Of a stretch of DNA of 64,000 bases, positions 13,401 through 28,400 are shown piece by piece. The number at the start of each line of letters is the position of its first letter. Position 1 is the stretch's first letter. Under the pieces are notes generated by a model, which made no database searches, had not been told where the DNA came from, and saw only the letters and a list, made by a program, of their open reading frames with translations. Both the position numbers and the translations under genes were made by a program. Source of the DNA: Pachyseris speciosa (lineage: Eukaryota > Cnidaria > Anthozoa > Scleractinia > Pachyseridae); the NCBI GenBank assembly GCA_016490735.1, contig JAEMWC010000134.1, positions 134,501 through 198,500 of the forward strand, in the 5' to 3' direction.

Positions 13401-16400
13401 TGCATTTTGTGATTGACACAATTGGTAATTGGACTTCATGCCATACAATTCAGGGGTGCTCATAATTTCAAATCAGCTTCCTGCTACACGCTCAGCCAAA
13501 TTTAAAATCACTCACCTGATTACCGGTACTTCCCTGAAGTGTTCGCCACTCAGTCCTATTACCCTATACCATTACTGGTACTTTTATTATTATTATTATT
13601 TATTTTTTTTTATCTAGGGGCAATTCAATGTAGTCAATGTTTTGAAATTCTCATTTACCAAAAAGACTTTTAATACACTTGCCACCACTATTTGCACCAA
13701 GTGCAAGTACATTATTATAACAGTCTCGAGTTTGTCAGATGGCTTGATGAAGTAAATTGGTCTCTGTGTAGTGATTTAAAAGCTAACATTTCAAGTGTGG
13801 CCCTTTGTCAAAGCAAATCAAGGATGTCATCAAGTTAATAGAAAAAAGTATTTTGTTTGAAAGCCAACTGCTACAGCATTTTGATGTGGATGGTTTTTGT
13901 TTAGATATTCTTGGTTTTCACCCATGTGACAAGGCAGCCATGTTGGTTGACAATACCTTTTTTGGCATAATTTACAAAAAAATAAAGTTTAGGTCCCTGC
14001 AGAGAGCCTATTATTCTTGTCAACCAACATGGTCGCAATGATGTTACATATATATGCAAACAAGCACTATACTACATGTATGTTTTCTACATGTTGGAAA
14101 GATATTTCAGCCATTATAAGTTGCAATTAAAAGAGTGCTCAAAAACATGGCATTCTGCTTTTTTTCCAAAATACTGTACAGTGTAGAGTGTAATTACCAA
14201 ACAGGCCAATTATCAAGATGCACACACAGCACATGTGTGGCCTTTCCCTGGTAGGATGAGTACCACATTCAGGCAGAGTGGGTACATTGTTTTAGTTTAT
14301 AATACAAAGTCAAGAGTTTGATTCTTTTTTGTTTACACCTTGTTTTGGCCTTGTATCTTTTGTCATTGTATCTAGCTTAGTCTTCTTAAAAAAATATGGA
14401 CCAAAATAAATGTTTGACAACTTCTGTTGTCTTTTGTTCAAATTAAAAACAAAAAACTGATTAATTTTTTCTTTTCTTTCGTAAGCCTGTGTTCCAAAAT
14501 GTAATTTATACCAAATACAAGAAATGCAATTGAAAAGTAGTTAACTTCTGTTGCAAATATGTGACCATGATGTTAAGAACATTTTAATGGACCACAGAGA
14601 CTATTTTAAAGTGGTATGGCTGAAGCATGTGGCCAAGTTCAAGTGGTAAAATTCATATAATTATTCTCCATGTCATATGGAGCCCTATAAAATCAATACA
14701 AGTAAAAAAAGGGATAGGGCTTTAGCTCTACCAAACCCTCCCCTCTGTGGTCTCTGAATAATTATTCTTGACGAAACACAAAGCTAGGGAAAAAGTCAGT
14801 TGGATATCACAAACAAAACACTGTATATAACAGAATTGATTATTATGGAAATATCAGAGTGAGAGGGAATCTTGGCTTGAACTTAACACTGAGAGGCAGT
14901 CAGCGATAAAAAGACATCAGCTACATCGACATCCCAAACGAGCATAATTTCTTCATCGTCTTTGACCTGGATCTGCAATCACAACAATCGGTCATGTAAC
15001 GCTATATTTTAACGACTGTATTAAACAGACAACAATTGTTATGACTGTCCCTGCTTCTTACCTGAAATTCCACACTTGATGTAGCCATGATAATGCAAGG
15101 CGACACTACATCACATCACTAAGTAAACTACATCACTTTGTCAAGCAAACGCTTTGTGTGCCGGAAGACGACCATTCGGCGCTACGAAAGAGATGCAGGA
15201 AAACTCATGTGTCCAAACAAACATCTCAGCTTAAGGAAAGGTAAACTAGGCACTGTGAGCTCGGAAATATACTCGGTGTCCAAGCAATACAGATATAAAA
15301 TGTTTGATTTCCGAAACATTGGCGCTTGCCACGCTTGTTCCTCCATCGCGTCCATTTCAAATGAAGTGATCACGTGTCCTCGACAATTTGATAATATAGT
15401 TCGAAGCGATGCATTATGGGAGTTGTGGTTCGTCCTCCTTACTAAGCGAGGATCGAAATGCACCAATCACCACCAGCCACGGTGCTTCTTATACTCACAC
15501 GCAGGCAGTTGACACCATCGCCTGATGAAGACCAGCAGTATAGCGGTCGAAACGTCGTGATCCACATCTTTGTGACTCAATCGTGAGACAAAAGATTAAC
15601 TCAGCTATCAAATACACTATTTTTACCTCATTAGCTATGCTGAACCTCAGTGGTCTAGAGGTCATTGTTACTGCCCCTTAAATGTAAGCAACCCGGGTTC
15701 AACTTCTACTAGTGGCACCTATTGTGGGTGTTTTTCTTCTTCTTTATTTATAAATACATGTATCTTTTACAAGTGTTATTATTATTGTTCTCAATGGTTG
15801 AGCTGTAAAGCAATTTTGTAACTTTAAAGGGATATGTTGATCTGATAGGGGTCTATGGATATACACCACAAAGAAATGGACTCCAACACAAGCTAAGCGC
15901 AATGCGTCCGATGTAAGAAAGGAAGCTGTGTTTCACATGAACTTCATTAACTTCTTACGTCATGTATACAGTATATGATTTAATGTTTTGAAAGGGAGTT
16001 AATGGTATTAAAATATTATTGTTACGTAATAAACACTTTCATATAATCCAATTTGTGAAGGAAGGTTTATGTTCAAGGGCTATACCACTCGGACATTAAT
16101 TAGATTATTTTCTGAAAGAATACCAAAACTTTATATGACTTGTAATGTAGTTTTGTATTTTGTGGAAGATTGGAAGATGACTTTGACAACAAATCCTTTT
16201 CCCATTGACTGTCAAAAATTATAGGCAAAATTCAATTTAGTTAAATGTCATTTAACAAAGTTAACCACCATGAGCTTAGTGGGCACCTCTACTGGAGGCT
16301 CACATGGTTCGTTGCAACTACGTTTTTTTTCCGTCAGCTCGTGTTCTTGTGATTTTCTAGCGGTCTTCTACAAGCGTGCAGCGTTTTTCTGTTGGCACTT

Positions 16401-19400
16401 CTTAGCAGTTTCTTTTTGCCTCTCACAGCAGCGGTGTTTCTTAGCGTTTCCTCCCCCCACTCCCCTCCCCCCCTTTTTTTTTCCTTCCACTGATTCATGC
16501 AGTGTTGACAGGTGCCAGGAATGAGGGCTCATGGCTGGGTTGCGGGGATTTGCCAGCCATGGGGGTGGTATTCTATCTAGGGGCTGGCTGGCCACAGTGG
16601 AAGCCCCTGGATACCCCAGGCACCCACCTTCCATTTTAGAGAGGCACCAGTTAAACATTTTAAAGGCTTTGGAATGGAGAATTCCCTACTCCTTCGAATA
16701 CATGTATGTTATAGGAAAAAAATAATATGCTTCAGATTGTGTAAGTTTGCTCAACACTCATGCAGCATTCAGTGCTGCATAACTGATCCACCATGCATGT
16801 TAGACTGTGTTTTTCTGATTTCCAAAATGGGGCTAGGTTTCCTGGGTGAACTTTTGCAGGCAAAGATACCCAAATGATATTTTTGGATTATTCAATTCCT
16901 TAAAATCCTTAAAGTGCACCTAACCCCAAAATATTTTTTTCGCTTAAATAAATCTTTGCACCTGTACGAAACTTATTGCGCCGTTTTGAGCCTTTTAAAA
17001 CCAAATATTGACTTTTTATAGGCTGCAAAAGTTACGAAATTTAGCCATCATCTGTCCCACGACCGAGCTAGTAAGGGGCATGGGTCTATTCCTTACATGA
17101 CGTCACAAACCGATTTCCATCGCATTAAGTCTTTATAAACATGCATGCAAAGCAGTTTGTGACGTCATGTAAGGAATAGACCCATGCCCCTTACTAGCTT
17201 GGTCGTGGGACAGATGATTCGTAACTTTTACAGCCTATAAACAGACAAGATTTGGTTTCAAAAGGCGCAAAAAGGCGCAGTGTGTTTCGAACAGGTGTAA
17301 AGATTTATTTAAGCGAAAAAAATATTTTGGGGTTAGGTGCACTTTAAAGAGATTATACTGTAGGTACAAGGCAGGAATGAAATACTCTTTGTAGACTCCA
17401 TTAATGAGGTTGGTTTCGGTTCCAGGAAATGAAACAAGAACTCGTTGACTTCAAAGACATAATAAGCTCATTACAGCTACTGAGCAAGAAAGTGGTGCCC
17501 TTGCCCCAAAGGAAATCAAAAATGAAGAGCAAACTTGCTGTTCAGCCAGTGTGCAGTTACAAGAACATGCAGGCAAGTGTTGACACTCCACTGTAATAGT
17601 AACCTTTCCTAAGGGCAAAAAAACTGAACATGGACACATCTTAAGAGGAAGTACCTGTGTTGCTTTATTCTGTGCTCTCTGATTTGACTTTGGCTTACTA
17701 GTGGTGCCAACAACAGCAGCAGAAGCAGCAGCAACACAACAACAACAACAATGACAATAACAGAAACGCAAGTGGCAAGATTCACTACTAACAACCATTT
17801 AGTAGATGATTACGGTTGTCACAAGTCTCCTTCTAGCTCTGTAGTGGATGCATAGTGAAATCACCTAAAGCACAGTCATAGTTTGGGTTTGAAGTTTTGG
17901 GTTAATTTCAGATACTGTGGTCAATAACAGTCATGTTAAGAGTTTGAGTCAAATAGCTTAACATATTTAAGAACTGGAAGAGTGTATGATTGGTGTTGTT
18001 CGGTAATTATGTTTTAGAAACATTGTTGTCTAAAAAGCATCAAACATTTATTTTCAAAAATTCTGTTTTTAGAATATTGTGAACAAAGGAGAAGACTGTG
18101 TTCTGTTGGACAACTCTGAACATCATTCATGGAAAGTATGTTGGTTTGATGTATCTTTACCTGAATCTTTATAGGCCTTTTGCTGCTGGGTCATGCAATT
18201 TTAACAAATTGTTGTTTTGTGTTTGCTTTTTAATGAAATTTAAAGCCATTAACTGTTTGATGCTACTTTTCTGTGATTGTGAGTGAAGTGCAAATATTGC
18301 AGGTGCAAGCTGCACTGTGTGGCTGCAGAAAATATCTTAAGGCATGTACTTCATCCATACTGGGTCATTGGTAATTTCAATGGGGAGGGGGAGGAGGAGG
18401 GGGGGGGGGTGGGGTTGCAAAGGTTTCTATAGGAGTGTTCTAAATTGGAAGTTCCCTTCCCTAACGGAGGATTGCCAAAAAAAAACCTGACAAAGATGTA
18501 CATGAAAGGTTTATCGTGACCTTTCTAGCATTTGCTAATCTTTGTCTTTTATTTCATAATGCTTGGAGATAAGTGACCCTAACTGTCTTCACATCTTTGA
18601 AGTTGCTTTGTTGTGACTCAGTCGTACCTTTAATGGTCACTATTGGCACATCCATACACTGTAAATTGGTAATTTGACACATCCATAAATATTATACTAT
18701 TAACTATACTTAGTAACCAAGGAAATACTAAAGGAGTGTTACCTGCATAGGGGAGCTACATGTACATTCTAGCTATAGTGACGAAAAGAGCAGTTTGTGT
18801 TTTAACCATTACAGAATTTGAGTATCTTTAAATCATTTGCCATCTATCAGGGTTCTAGATAAGATTTTAATGCAGGGTGTCAACAAGAAATTCCATCGGG
18901 TCAAATTTCCAGTGCTCCCACCAAATCATTATAAACTTTCTTTTAATTTTTTGGGTCATGTAGCTGACTTGTAGGGTTTTTGACCCGGGACCCCCCCTCT
19001 TATCTGGAACACTGGTCCACACAACAACTGAATATATTTGCTGATTGTCTTCTGGAAATCTCACCAGATTACAAACGCTAGTGGTAGACAGTGTGAAGTA
19101 CCATCAGTGTGTTTTGTGATTCCTGCACCAGATGTGGATGCTACAGAATTCTCAACTAGGTAAAAGAAGCAATATTTTTTGTATTTTTGATTAATCTGAA
19201 ACACCTAAGTTATATTAATAAATAAATACAATTAACACAGTGCAACTATAGTTTGCTCCTTGTATCCTTACATGTATAGTCGATCTGTTCGATTATGAAA
19301 TGAAGAGGGTGAATTGGGCAAAGGGACAAAAAGTAGATATATGCCTTTTTTCTAGAATGCTATATAACATTATCTCATTTATAAAATGGAAGCTCAACAG

Positions 19401-22400
19401 TGAGTGTGAATCTGAAAAAGAAAACCCACTTAAATTACTTATTCTTTAAATTATTATAATTTATTTAACAGAGAAGAGCAACCTTGTGGAACTGTTGAAT
19501 AAGCTGTAATCATCATCATCATCATCATTTACTGTGCATAATGTTCTCAAGAACCCTTCTGTCTTTTTTGTTTGACCAGGCTGGAAATTCAGTACAAACA
19601 TTTGTTAACACTGTGGAGAACAAGGCACTGGAACCTGAAACAAGCACTCAGCAAAGAGCAAGTCTTTACACAAGTGAAAGTAATCAAATCAGCTTCCCCA
19701 GATAAAGTGAGTGAACACTATTAAAGACTGAGTGGAACCGTTGTTAGATGAAGGTGCCAATTTTAGGGGGAGATGTGGTTGCAGAGGTTTGCCAGTGGGT
19801 GACCAACTGTATTATCAAAGGGAAGATCTTGTTAATGACCTGGAAACCTTGGTACAGTGGGCAACATCATTTGCTGCAAACAAACCAGTTTCTAATCACA
19901 GGATCTTAAAATCTAACCAATCAGTAAATGAATCACTGACAATACAGGACTCAATCCCCTGTCCCCTCCTTTCCTATTTCTGAAGACTGGTTTTCACTAG
20001 CTATGGAGTTGGAATCGTAAGAGCGCTTATGACCCGATGGAATCTGAGCCAGAAGAATCATAATGTTTCCATTTTCTTCTGATTCTACTTATGATCCCAT
20101 TGCTTATGATCCAGTGAAAACTCGATTGTCAGAGCCAGAAGCAGATGCAGAAAAACCAACCAATCACAATGCTTGTTCCCATGCTCTCGGATTACAGTTT
20201 GATGCCAAAATAGTGCTTGCGACTCTGGCAATCTAGTTTTCACTAGATCATAAGTGACAAAGTCATGACAGAATCAGTATTTTGCTTCCGACTCAATCGC
20301 TTTGTTTTTCACTAGGTCATAATGCTCCACACTTCTGATTGTGACTCTGACTCCGACTCCATTGCCAGTGAAAACCAACCTTAAGGCATTTGCATGGATT
20401 TAAGGCGTCAAGTGGGCAATTTGAATGTTCCACTATGGAAAGCAGTAAAAGTCGTTATGAGGAAGAATGATCACCATCTTTCGATTGATGGCACACTTTG
20501 TGTATGAAACCAAGACTTTATTCTGAAGTACTACTTATCAGTGTCGGTGTCTGTGCTATTAAATGTGTAGTGTAAATGTGGAGAAAGGTCACTGATTGTC
20601 TTAATGTTTTTCAGGGCAAGATGCCACTCCTGGCAGGCTCAAAAGATGTTGAACAAATTCTAAGAGACATTCAAATGCCTGATGATCAAGAGATAGCTGG
20701 CATTACTGAAAAGCTGGTTGAGCACGAACCGATCACTGCAGGTGCTGTTTCATTTAATGAAAATGCTCCTGAAATTCTTCCTCAAGAACTGGAAACATTA
20801 GACAAGGTAACAAGTTCAAACTTTTTCATGTTTTTCTCTTGTCTTAAGTCACGCACGTTTTTTTTAAAAAGAGGTCTGCTTTATGGTACATTCCAATTTG
20901 GGAAGGGAATATTTCTGTTAGTAATAATTTTCTTAGGTTCTTTATGAAATGTACAAGTTACAATAATGCGCGCATCAATAGAGTGGCATTGCATTGCTCA
21001 TCCTTACATCTTCTGTATTAGTTCTCAGTTAACCTAGAATGACAATACAATCAAGAGTGCGCACAAAACTTTGTGGGCACCGAGAATTTGATATTTCATT
21101 TAAGAGCAATGGTGCTGTTATATGAATGTGATACTTCTTTTAAACTTAAAGTGTAGAATGTTAGTGTTGGACAAAAAATTAATCAATGTTGAGAGGAAGA
21201 AAAAGGGACAATCTTTTGTTTTCCCTTAAACAATGTTTCACCTTGGCCTCAATGTGTATGAAGGAAAATGTAACTTTTTGTGGCTGCATAAAGCCCTGTT
21301 CAAGAGCTCACATTAACAGTAGGCTAATCAAATTGGCGCATGTTGCAATATAAATGTAACTTTTTGTGGCTGCTTAAAGCCCCATTCAAACTGTCATGAT
21401 AGTTGATGACAGTTGATAATAGTTTCAACTATCATTCACTATCATTGACTATCATGTCTGCGTTCAAATGGGAAAAACTATCATGTTGAATTTGAACATG
21501 TCCAAACTGCATGATAGTTGATGATAGTCAGTGATATTGCATGATACATTGTAGTTCGTGTTCAAACGTGCGTGATAGGTAAAACTAACATCGACTATCA
21601 CAACTATCATTACTGTTTGAATGTGGCTTAAGATTTGCAAATCCAAAATTAATGACACCCATCCAGCTCATATAGACAATCGCATTCCACAGGCTATTGC
21701 TACCAAGTAAGTGATTTGCCTTCTACCTTGTACACTGTATCCTCACTCTGACAACTTCTTGTTTTGTTTACCTTGCAGCAAAGTGCACAGAGCACTCTAA
21801 ATGATCTGCTGGCATGGCTTAAAAGAGCTGAAGATATTCTAAAAACCAAGTCGCTTGGGACTCTAAACCAAGGAAGCCTGTCCAGTACTCTCCAAGAAGT
21901 CAAGGTAAACTTTATTGAAACCACAAAGTTTGAAAGTAAAATCACTCAGGTTTAGCATTCTGTTAGTAGTTTTTCTCTTGTACTCATTAAGGGAGAATCT
22001 AGTGACTGTTGAGCTCGTTTAGGAGTTTGAGTTTGAGTTCGTTTACTCCTTTATCTGGGAGTGTGTTCCTTCAGGGATTTTGTAATACCGGTATTTAGGT
22101 CTTATTAGCTAATAATTTTGTGGTGTCTTATCACTGTATATTTTTTCAAATTACAAATGACATGTAAACGTGTACAGCAATACCCCAACACACGCGATTG
22201 TCAGCAAAGCAGTAGAACTGGATAATGGGGGTGTGTGCAGGGAAGTTCTTGCTGCAGAGAATGAAAAGTGACCACTCAGAAGAAAGTTACTGCTAATACA
22301 AATTGTCGCAAGAAGAGTCAACACTGATTGAAAATACCCAGAATATTTTATAACTTGCTTTCTGGTTAGAACCTCCTTTAGCTAGGATGTCATCACGAAC

Positions 22401-25400
22401 ATAAGAATCAATGCTAATGCAAATGCCAAATGCCAAATAACAAATGCAAAAATGAAATGCCAAATGCCAATGCCAATGCCAATGCCAAATGCCAATAACT
22501 TCAAAATGTAATGTGTTATCTAGCTTACTTAGTTGTAGGGACATCTGCCTACCTACGAAACAGAAAGTAATTGTCTGCATGTTCCTGTGTTTGTACCTCT
22601 GTTACAGAATTTACAGGAGCAGCAAATGCAGCGAACTCCACAGTACAATTCGCTGATGAAAGCCATGGTCACTAAAATGGATCCTCAGCTGCAGCGCAAG
22701 TTGGATGTGCTGAGTGAAAAATGGAATAGAGTGAAAGAAGATGCGGGCCAGTGGCACAGACTGTGAGTTAAGGAAATAATAAGTGTGGTCTGATTGAGTA
22801 GCCTCCTTCGCAGACCTTCTTTTGGATTGTCACGCAATCTCTCCTCCCCAGAGAATGTTCATTGGGGAGAAGAGATTGCGTGATGAGCCAAAAGAAGGTC
22901 TGCAAAGGAATCTATTGATTGAGGGGCACATGTATCCTCTTGAGGGGTATGCTGTAAACCCCTGAATGACAGAAACAGAACATCACTGTATGAGAAAAAT
23001 TTGTCAGTCAGTCTACGTGCGCTTTTGTCACAACTGGTTAGCGCAAGGGAACTATGACTGGCTAAAAAGTTAAAAAAGTGGCCATCTTGTTTTGTTTTCC
23101 CTTGTGTATCATGAAATATCTCAAACTTAATTATGGTTGGTTCTCTCCTCAATAAATTACATGGTTGTTTTTCCTTGTGCTCTAAGAGCTACTGAATTTG
23201 TACAGTTATGACCAGAACACGCTAAAATCCTCGAGGTGTTACCCTTTCAATATGTGCAGGTGTTGCTGTCTGGTTTATCTCTTCACGAAACTTACACCAT
23301 TTGTTGGTTTGATCACCAGGCTGGTGTTTTTGCTGAACATTGTTGATCTGGTATCTGAGCTTGAAGACAGTCTCCATCGTGTTGAAGTGATCCTGATTCA
23401 GCAGCCTGGGCTCACATCAAACCTCAAAGACATTCAACATCAGATCAAAGTGCTGCAGGTATCCTTATTAATAGTAATAGTAATAACTTTATTACTTTCC
23501 AAGTTATGGCTTTTCAAAGTAATTACAATATTCAATAAAATATCTCGAACTATAGAACAATAAGAAATGATTAAAATCATATTTATATAAAAAATTCAAC
23601 AAGAAATTTGCAATATATTAAAATTAAAATAATTGCAGTTGACCATACGGGCCTGCTAACTAGTCGTAACAACGCACGTGGTGGCAGCTAAAAAAGTGGT
23701 AAAACAATCAACATCTTTCTTTTCATTTGATAACAGTTTCTTTCTGATTAGTCGTGCGGGCGCGCGAAAAACTCGAAACTTGGAGCAAACGAGCCGAGGG
23801 GGCTTGGGGAACCGCCTCCCCCAGTCTCTGCTCGTTTTTTACTCACTCCAGTCTCTCGGCGTTGTTGATGGCTTGCGCTCTCTGCTGTCCAGAAAGGGAC
23901 TGCAAGCAGTGTATCTTTCTTTATTTATCACAACATAAGACGCTTCCCTAGAAATACACAGGACGTGTGTCGTACAAAAACGTAGTAAATTGCTCAGTGG
24001 TTACAGCAGTCGACCGGCTAACTGAAGGTCCCGGATTACCTTCCCATCAGGGATTAGGATATTTTCTTTGTTCTATCTTCGTTACAAACTAAAAATCACA
24101 TATTTTTATTTATGGCTCTACGAAATTGACCCGTACGGTTTCATCTGCATTCCTTTTTTTCCAATAACAGTGTTTATAAGATACTTCTGAAGCTGTAATT
24201 GGAAGCTATATTGGGAAGTACATCCGAGAAATGCTTGGCAGTGAAAGTGAAAACCTTTATTTTCACAGCAAACCCTCCAGACTGAAATACAGCCCAGAGA
24301 AAGCAAGATCGCAGACGTTAGAAATTCGCTACCCGAGCTCAAGGATTTCGAGAGAGCCCGAGTTGAGGCCATTCTGGAAAGATGGGAATCAGCTCGACAC
24401 CAGATTGACAACCGTCTGGTGGGACTTGTGCAAGCCGAGCAGAAGCTGGAACGGTTTCAAGCTGGACTGCAAAATGAACTGGACTGGCTGAACAGAGTCG
24501 AGGAGAAGGTTGACGACAAAGTGTGGAGGGGAAGGGCGGATGATGCAGAGAAAGTTATGGAGGAACTAACAGTGAGTTGATAAGTTTATCAAATAGTTTT
24601 TAGCTCTACCTTTCTTCGGCAGCTTTGAATACTGGTCGTAAACCAATGCTCTTTCGTGGCCTGCACTTGGTTCATTTTCAAGGCCCTTTTTCAAGCGACG
24701 AACGATTAACTTCCCATCAGGAATGCAAGTGGCCAGGTCAACAAAGAACAACTAGCGTAACGAAACCAATTTAATGGCCAAGACATGTTTCTTAACACTT
24801 AACTTTTGTTTGTTCTGTTTTTCGCTCAAGTCTCTGTATACAGACATTCGAAGCCAGCAAGTGCCAATTAAAACTCTTTGTACCGTGGGGAATGAATACA
24901 CTGACGAATCACAGGTACGTATTGTATGTGTAAACAAGATAATATTCTAAGCCAACTGAAGACCAGATCTATTCACATTACTATAGCCTTGCATGAACTT
25001 TATTTGCGATCGTCGTGACAAAGACTTGGTTTCTAACAGCCCGCAGATGCTCTGTAAATGGGAGCTTTGCATTGTGTGTAAATATTATTAAACTTGACTT
25101 TTCGCCCTCGTTACAACCCCCTAACAATGGTGAAACGTGGGATCTTCTCAGCTGCTAAGTTAGTTTTCTAAACGTTTTCGTTTACACCCTACCATCTATG
25201 TCAATGACTTGATTCTTATCGTGCGTCAATATTGTGCGCTGCCTTCTAGGTGTGGGAAAGGAACCTTGAGGAGTATCGGCACAGCTTGCATCACCTGCCA
25301 GAGTCCCGTGACGCTACGAACCCCATCCTTGAGAGCGCCTCGAAGGGCCGCGAAGAAATGATAACATCCTTGATGAACATGAACGCTAGATACGAAAAAC

Positions 25401-28400
25401 TCTTAAACGAAGTGCAGCTTATTATGGAAGATCTTGTGGAAACTTTGAAGAAACAGGGAAAAGAACATAAAGAGGTCAGTTTTATTGTAAGATGTGTGAT
25501 ATTTGAATGGGTGGCAACTCACTACAACTAATGGTTTAATAATTATTGAGTTGTAATTTACAGTATGGAAGTGGAATACTCTCTGTATCCCTTTGGCAAG
25601 AATTAAGTTCTGAGATCGCAATACAGTGTTTTTTTTAACTTGCAGTTCAAAGCTTGTTACCATGATCCTGATGAGGCAATCCACTGTCTGTTTTAGTAGA
25701 TTTTACACCAAACCAGTAGATATATTAAAGGAATTATTCTTCTCAGTATTGGTGAATAGTGGCAGATATTTGCCTGGGTATCCACCTCCTTTTTGGTGAA
25801 TATTATTATTTATTAACCGAGTAACGCACCTTTCCCGTGTTTTGTAGGTCGAACAGGCGTGTCTCCAGTGGTGTTCTTCCATTCAGTACCTGCTAGATTG
25901 GCTGTCAGAGACAGAAAAAACCCTGCTCGCGCAAACCGCCTCCCCCGCAGATGTCAGGCAACTAGAAGAACAGATTGAAGAACAGAAGGTGATTGTGATT
26001 TACAGCCCAAGAATTACTCTAAACGTTCAGAATTGTCCGCGTTAAGAACTGACAAAAATACTTAATATCGAGACACTAGGTTTTTCCTCGTTTCTTTCAC
26101 CAACACTTTGAATTTAAGCACCAGAAAGGCACTGAAAATTCTTGTACCTTTCTCAATAGCAAAATAAACTAGTATGAAATCAAAACGATCAGTGAGCAAG
26201 GTATTCCCTCGATGCTAAATTCAGCTTTCAAAGTGTTCGTACGATACCGTCATAAGACAAGATGTGCTCAATACAATACATTTGAATTCTTTACCTCATA
26301 ATTTCTTTACCGACTGTGCAGTAACAGACGTTTAAAAACACTCGTATCACTTTTTAGCGTCTTTGCACTCAATTCTATGTATCCGTGTAGAGCAAGGTTC
26401 ACACCAATCTTGTCGACACTGCTGAAACAATTATGGTGAATACCAAATTTGCGTTGTTCTTTTGCCAGTTTTAAGATATGTAAATTGAATCATTGTCTTT
26501 TGTTCTTGTCTAAAGAAAAAACGCTCTACGTAATCCCGGTCACGATGTGTTTGAATTGCTTTACCTTCGTTTAAAATCAAGGAAATGTCCAAATTGTTTT
26601 CTCACTAAACGCTGGGCTAAAACTTTGTTAGGAAATGTGCTTTTTGAGGAAACATTGTTGTGGGCATTTTTTTTGTTGAACTACAAAAACGTTTAGTATG
26701 CAGTCTGCAGTTGTTTTCGTACAGTAGTTGAATCCCGTGGGATTTGTGCCTTCAAAAAGATTAACATTTTTATCGCGAGTGATTAATTTAATCGGCAAAC
26801 AGTCGAACGTGTTCCACTTCGAATGGCAGTGTACTTAATTCACTTCCATCCAGTTTCTGAGAGGATTATTGAGAAATGTAAATCAGTGCTCAAAAGAAGT
26901 TTAACTGGGAGTCGTAACGCGTCGTACAATTGCATAATTGCGCGTCTTATGGTGATCAAAAGTCCTTTGTTATTGCTGGGGAGATTTTTAAGAGTTGTTT
27001 GAAGAAACGGACGTGGCATCCAATCACCATGTGTAGGAGCGTGAACACTGAATCCAGGTTCGCAGTGCCTTCTACGGTTAACTGTAAATTTATCAGGAAA
27101 GTGGCTTGCAGTAGGTTGAGTTAAATTAGGTTGGTGAAGCTTTGTTTATAATTTGAACGAGTACGGAAACATCGCTTAAAAACTGAGCTGTTTCGCTTGT
27201 ACTTAGTGCACATTAGAGATAACAGCTGAATGTGGTAGAAGGTGCGCATATTTCACAAAGTTAATTGCCACGATCCTCTGGTTTCAACGCAGGAGACACT
27301 TCGACTGGACTTAACTTTAAAACAAAGTACAGCGACTGAAATCTACCTTAGAGTTTTTCGGAGCAACCGTTTTCCTCTCCCGTGCGACAATGCGTGAGTT
27401 CAAATGAAAAGTGAAAGATGTATTTCGAGTGCGAAGTATTGCGAGAGCTGGGCTTCCCGATCAGTTATGACGGATGTTCTGCCATCTATACTTCCTCAAA
27501 ACTTTATTCCCATATTCTATCCCTTTTGACGCATTTAGTTATTTCCATGAAGCTTCTTGTATGCTAATGAGACAACGCAAGGCATGGCTATAAACCAATA
27601 TCAGATTTTCTTTTCCAGAAGTTTATGTTGTAAAATTTAGTTGAATAATTAATCTTCATTTTATCTGGCAGCCTTCCAATTACAGAAAACTGAATTGGTG
27701 TTCCGGTCTTGGAACTTTCGGGAATTTAATGAACCAACCTATTTTGGCTTGCTTTATCATAAACCGCCTCCCTTCGAGATGAAAGCCGGGTACGCGAAGT
27801 ACACCATAAGTTAATATGTTTTGAGTACTATTTTATCATCCACTTTCGCAGAAAACTTCGTAGTGCCAGTGGCAGTGTATTGTTATGTTCAGCTTTTTCT
27901 GCGTCGTTTTTTTTTTATGATTCAAGCAATTACTTTGTTGCACTCAGAGTTTTTCTGTGTTCGAACGAGATGAATTGATTCGATGTTATTTTTTTGTTGT
28001 AACCAGCGATTCACCAAGGAAGTGTATGAACGGAAGAAGCCAGTCGAGGTTATGCTCCTCGAGAGTAAGCAGTTCTTGAAAGGTAGCGGTCAACTTCTAT
28101 CACCGACGAAAAAAGGCCGAACTCGACACGAAGATGAGCATTCTTGAAGCGAGGTGGGGACGACTGCAAGCCGAGCTTGACAATCGGTACATGAGACTCG
28201 TCCGGATTCACGAGAAGCTCACGAAGTTTGAGGAGTTGCTGCATCCATTCTTGGTATGTCTATCAAGTGGTTAATTTCTGAAATGTCAGTATCATCCATA
28301 CTGGATATGATCACATCGAACTTCACTCCAAACGTTTCGATAGTTTGTTGGATGTTGGTATGGTTTCTTCTTATACACACACACACAGGTGCGCGATCAA

